Shown here one piece after another: positions 61,742 to 64,000 of a stretch of DNA of 64,000 nt. Within the stretch, counting starts at the first letter, position 1. Each line of letters begins with the position of its first letter. Origin of the DNA: Chitinophaga tropicalis (GTDB lineage: Bacteria > Bacteroidota > Bacteroidia > Chitinophagales > Chitinophagaceae); NCBI RefSeq assembly GCF_009758205.1, contig NZ_WRXN01000003.1, positions 62,001 through 126,000 of the forward strand, given 5' to 3'. Under the pieces are notes generated by a model that saw only the letters and a list, made by a program, of their open reading frames with translations, was not told where the DNA came from and did no database searches. A program made the position numbers and the translations under genes.

Positions 61742-64000
61742 ATGATAAAAGCCACTGATACTAAAAGCTCTGCCAGGCAGCCGCAACAAAAGCAGCAGGC
61801 GGGCAGCACGTTCTTTAATAAGGACCGTGGCGATGCTTTCTTTGGAGAAAAGGAAACGGCGAAGGATCCCTTCTTTGTACAACGTAAACTTACTATAGGC
61901 AAGCCTGACGACCATTATGAGAAGCAGGCAGATCATGTGGCTGACAAGGTGGTACAGCGTATGAGTCAATCGCCTGTCGTACAGGCCAAAGCAGCACCGG
62001 CAGTATCGGCTGTTGCTCCCGGTCATGTTCCATCCGCAGCAGTGCAACCTGCGGCGTTACAGATGAAGGAGAAGGAGTTGAAGAAGGAAGAAGAGGTGGC
62101 AGGAGAGGAGAAGAAGGTACAGCGTAAGCCTATCTTTGATAGTCTTGCAGACCCTCCGGATGACCAGATACGGCGTAAACCGAATGAAGGAGACGCTCCT
62201 AAGGAAAGTACTTCAAATATTGAAAAGAGGCTGCAGAGTACTAAGGGCTCTGGCGCTCCATTACCGGCAGATACGAAGACAGCCATGGAGTCTAACATTG
62301 GCGCAGATTTCAGTAAGGTAAGAGTGCATACAGGTAACGAAGCAGCCTCACTGAGTAATGACCTGCAGGCGCAGGCCTTCACGCATGGTAATGATATTTA
62401 TTTTAACGAAGGGAAATATGATACTGCCAGTAGCACCGGAAGGCATCTGCTGGCGCATGAGCTGACCCATACAGTACAGCAGGGTGCTGCTGTGCAGAAG
62501 AAAGAAATAATACAACGCGTACCCGATGCCGGAGCACCGCCTACAGCTGCTTCCGGCGAAGTGGTGAATATATCTTCCGGAGCGTTCAATCCTTCCGAGA
62601 ACCTGAAAGAAGTGATCAGAGCGAGTAAGAGAAAAGGAGTAGATGTTAATATCAGCGGTGGTAACCTGGCTGGTACCGGTGTGATAAAGGTGCGGGAGAA
62701 GGAAGGTGTACTGGAAAGTATAAAGAACGCATATCTGCCGTTAAATATGCCGATGTTCAGCGCCGCCAGTCCTATGCTGGCTATCCGCCTGGATAACGGG
62801 CAGATAAGTGGTTTTGCCACTATAGGGCAGAATGATCATATCGATACAATTCCTAAATGGCTGACTAAGCATGGTAAGGAACTGAGCTGGCTGACCGGCA
62901 TTGATGTTGCCGGCATGGCTGCGCAGTTTACCAATAAATTTGAAACCGGCGCCTTTACATTTACACTTAGCGGAGTAGATGTAAAAGTGGGTGGTTTTGC
63001 TTCTGCCAAGCTGGACTTTGGTTTTGTGAATATGCAGCCTACGGCGCATGTAATAGCAAATATGGATATCAAGGGTGTGGTGAAGAGCAATCTTGATATT
63101 AATCTTAAGGAAGGTAAGCTGTCTGGCGAAGGGCAGTTTGGCGTAGATTATAAATCTTTCTCCGGTAATATTGAGGCGAAGTTCCTGGATGGCGTGCTGG
63201 ATGTTAAAGGGCAGGTAGGCTACTCGGGCGATCGTCTCAGTGGTTCTATCATGCTGATCATGACCGATAAGGCCACGGCAGATAATTTCGCTGTGAGCCA
63301 GGTAGGTAAGGGCAAAGCAGAAGATGCTGTCTTACCTGAATCAGTACCTCCGGCAGAAGGAAAAGGTGAACGTGCGCTGGCGGGTATGGGTACCCTTACT
63401 TTCAACCTGACGGAATGGTTTGCAGGTACAGTGAATGTGATAGTTGATGGTAAGGGATTTGTGACGGTAGTAGGTAAGATAGCTCCGCCTAAAGAGATCA
63501 TTCTCTTTGAACAGAAAGATTATATTAAAGAGCTGTTTAAATTCGAAGCCAGGGCTTCCTATGGTATTCCTGTAGTGGGTAATGTCTTCGTATTTGCTAA
63601 TATAGGATTGAGCGCCCTGGCTAAAGTTGGTCCGGCGAAGATCTACAATATTGAAGTGAATGGTACTTATTCCAATAACCCGGATATTGCCAGAGAGATA
63701 TCCCTCTCAGGTTCTCTTAACATGTCAGCATATGCAGGTCTGCGACTGCGTGCGGAAGGTGGTGCTGGCCTTGAATTACTGGGCCATGATCTGAAGATAG
63801 GCGTTGGCGTTAATGCAGATGCCGGTGTGAAAGGATATGTAGATGCCCGTCCGACTATAGGTTACCGTGATCCGGGAGAATTCTTCTTCAAAGGTCATAT
63901 GGAGATAGCGGCGCAGCCGTTCCTGGGACTGAGTGGCGATCTGTTTGTGGAAATAGATAGTCCGTGGTGGTCGCCATTACCTGATAAGAAATGGACCTGG
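61742..64000 (+). CDS. DUF4157 (eCIS core) protein, likely cargo, incomplete at right edge
   Basis: The frame is open for 753 codons from an ATG 4 bp after the tape-measure stop to the window edge, with no stop. Residues about 1-175 are polar and Gln/Lys-rich. A DUF4157-type domain follows (TKTAMESNIGADFSKVRVHTGNEAASLSNDLQAQAFTHGNDIYF), ending in the zinc-protease motif LLAHELTHTVQQG (His239, Glu240, His243). The remainder is a long beta-rich run (VKVGGFASAKLDFGF, SGNIEAKFLDGVLDVKGQVGY) of repeat-like strands. DUF4157 proteins are associated with eCIS loci and often precede or form cargo; here HExxH is intact. End and true function lie outside the window. Confidence 0.88.
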   Translation, partial: MIKATDTKSSARQPQQKQQAGSTFFNKDRGDAFFGEKETAKDPFFVQRKLTIGKPDDHYEKQADHVADKVVQRMSQSPVVQAKAAPAVSAVAPGHVPSAAVQPAALQMKEKELKKEEEVAGEEKKVQRKPIFDSLADPPDDQIRRKPNEGDAPKESTSNIEKRLQSTKGSGAPLPADTKTAMESNIGADFSKVRVHTGNEAASLSNDLQAQAFTHGNDIYFNEGKYDTASSTGRHLLAHELTHTVQQGAAVQKKEIIQRVPDAGAPPTAASGEVVNISSGAFNPSENLKEVIRASKRKGVDVNISGGNLAGTGVIKVREKEGVLESIKNAYLPLNMPMFSAASPMLAIRLDNGQISGFATIGQNDHIDTIPKWLTKHGKELSWLTGIDVAGMAAQFTNKFETGAFTFTLSGVDVKVGGFASAKLDFGFVNMQPTAHVIANMDIKGVVKSNLDINLKEGKLSGEGQFGVDYKSFSGNIEAKFLDGVLDVKGQVGYSGDRLSGSIMLIMTDKATADNFAVSQVGKGKAEDAVLPESVPPAEGKGERALAGMGTLTFNLTEWFAGTVNVIVDGKGFVTVVGKIAPPKEIILFEQKDYIKELFKFEARASYGIPVVGNVFVFANIGLSALAKVGPAKIYNIEVNGTYSNNPDIAREISLSGSLNMSAYAGLRLRAEGGAGLELLGHDLKIGVGVNADAGVKGYVDARPTIGYRDPGEFFFKGHMEIAAQPFLGLSGDLFVEIDSPWWSPLPDKKWTW

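Noticed and set aside
34666..64000. Prophage or T6SS interpretation of the cluster
   Set aside because: No capsid, portal, terminase, lysis or integrase genes and no TssB/TssC, TssJLM or ClpV-like genes are present. LysM adaptor, DUF4255, DUF5908, CIS_TMP and DUF4157 point to eCIS.
1..64000. CRISPR arrays, rRNA genes, insertion sequences or transposases
   Set aside because: No regularly spaced identical repeats, rRNA-like blocks or transposase motifs were seen.

Overview
The window looks like chromosomal DNA of a Bacteroidota member, most likely a Chitinophaga-like member of the Chitinophagaceae. The evidence is a SusC/SusD pair, a secreted protein with a type IX secretion (T9SS) C-terminal sorting domain, LytTR/LytS-type regulation, DUF4249 beside a TonB-dependent receptor, and several TAnnTTTG motifs (the Bacteroidota -7 promoter element) a short way upstream of start codons. 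The genus is an inference from gene content.

Positions 1-34.2 kb are a mosaic of short transcription units. From left to right they are: the end of a pentapeptide-repeat protein; a secreted protein with seven WKN repeats; a GH29 alpha-L-fucosidase; a T9SS cargo; a Crp-family regulator with a flavodoxin-fold quinone reductase; a LytTR response regulator and LytS-type kinase divergent from a TonB receptor/DUF4249 pair, with a 21-bp-spaced direct repeat between them; a remnant of a two-component-propeller gene; a membrane-bound winged-helix regulator; a MacB-type permease; tRNA-Lys; two esterases; a SusC/SusD pair; a metallophosphoesterase; an SDR oxidoreductase; a hemolysin III family protein; an AraC regulator divergent from a chloramphenicol-acetyltransferase-like gene; and a secreted His/Cys (caspase-like) protein next to a lipoprotein. 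Many units end in clear stem-loop terminators.

Positions 34.67-64 kb, to the right edge and beyond, are one co-directional cluster encoding an extracellular contractile injection system (eCIS; Afp/PVC/MAC/AlgoCIS-like). The order is DUF4255 cap-type protein, unknown 401-aa protein, a single sheath, two Cys-rich helical proteins, two tube proteins, a 56-aa DUF5908 protein, LysM baseplate/tube-initiator protein, VgrG-like spike, PAAR tip, gp25, 1321-aa gpJ-like baseplate protein, S74-type fibre, 2327-aa second baseplate protein, 1054-aa unknown, tape-measure protein, and a DUF4157 (eCIS core) protein running off the edge. Gaps are 2-64 bp with several ATG/stop overlaps, which suggests one operon. 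The AAA+ ATPase usual for these systems is not in the window and may lie downstream.

The least ordinary parts are inside the eCIS. The second baseplate protein carries about twenty tandem Y-rich beta-beta-alpha modules resembling DUF1508/YegP between otherwise typical N- and C-terminal baseplate segments. The fibre has a CBM5/12-like N-terminal patch and an S74-like C-terminus in which the expected Ser appears to be Thr. Two Cys-rich helical proteins lie between the sheath and tube genes. The putative cargo joins DUF4157 to a long beta-rich repetitive tail.
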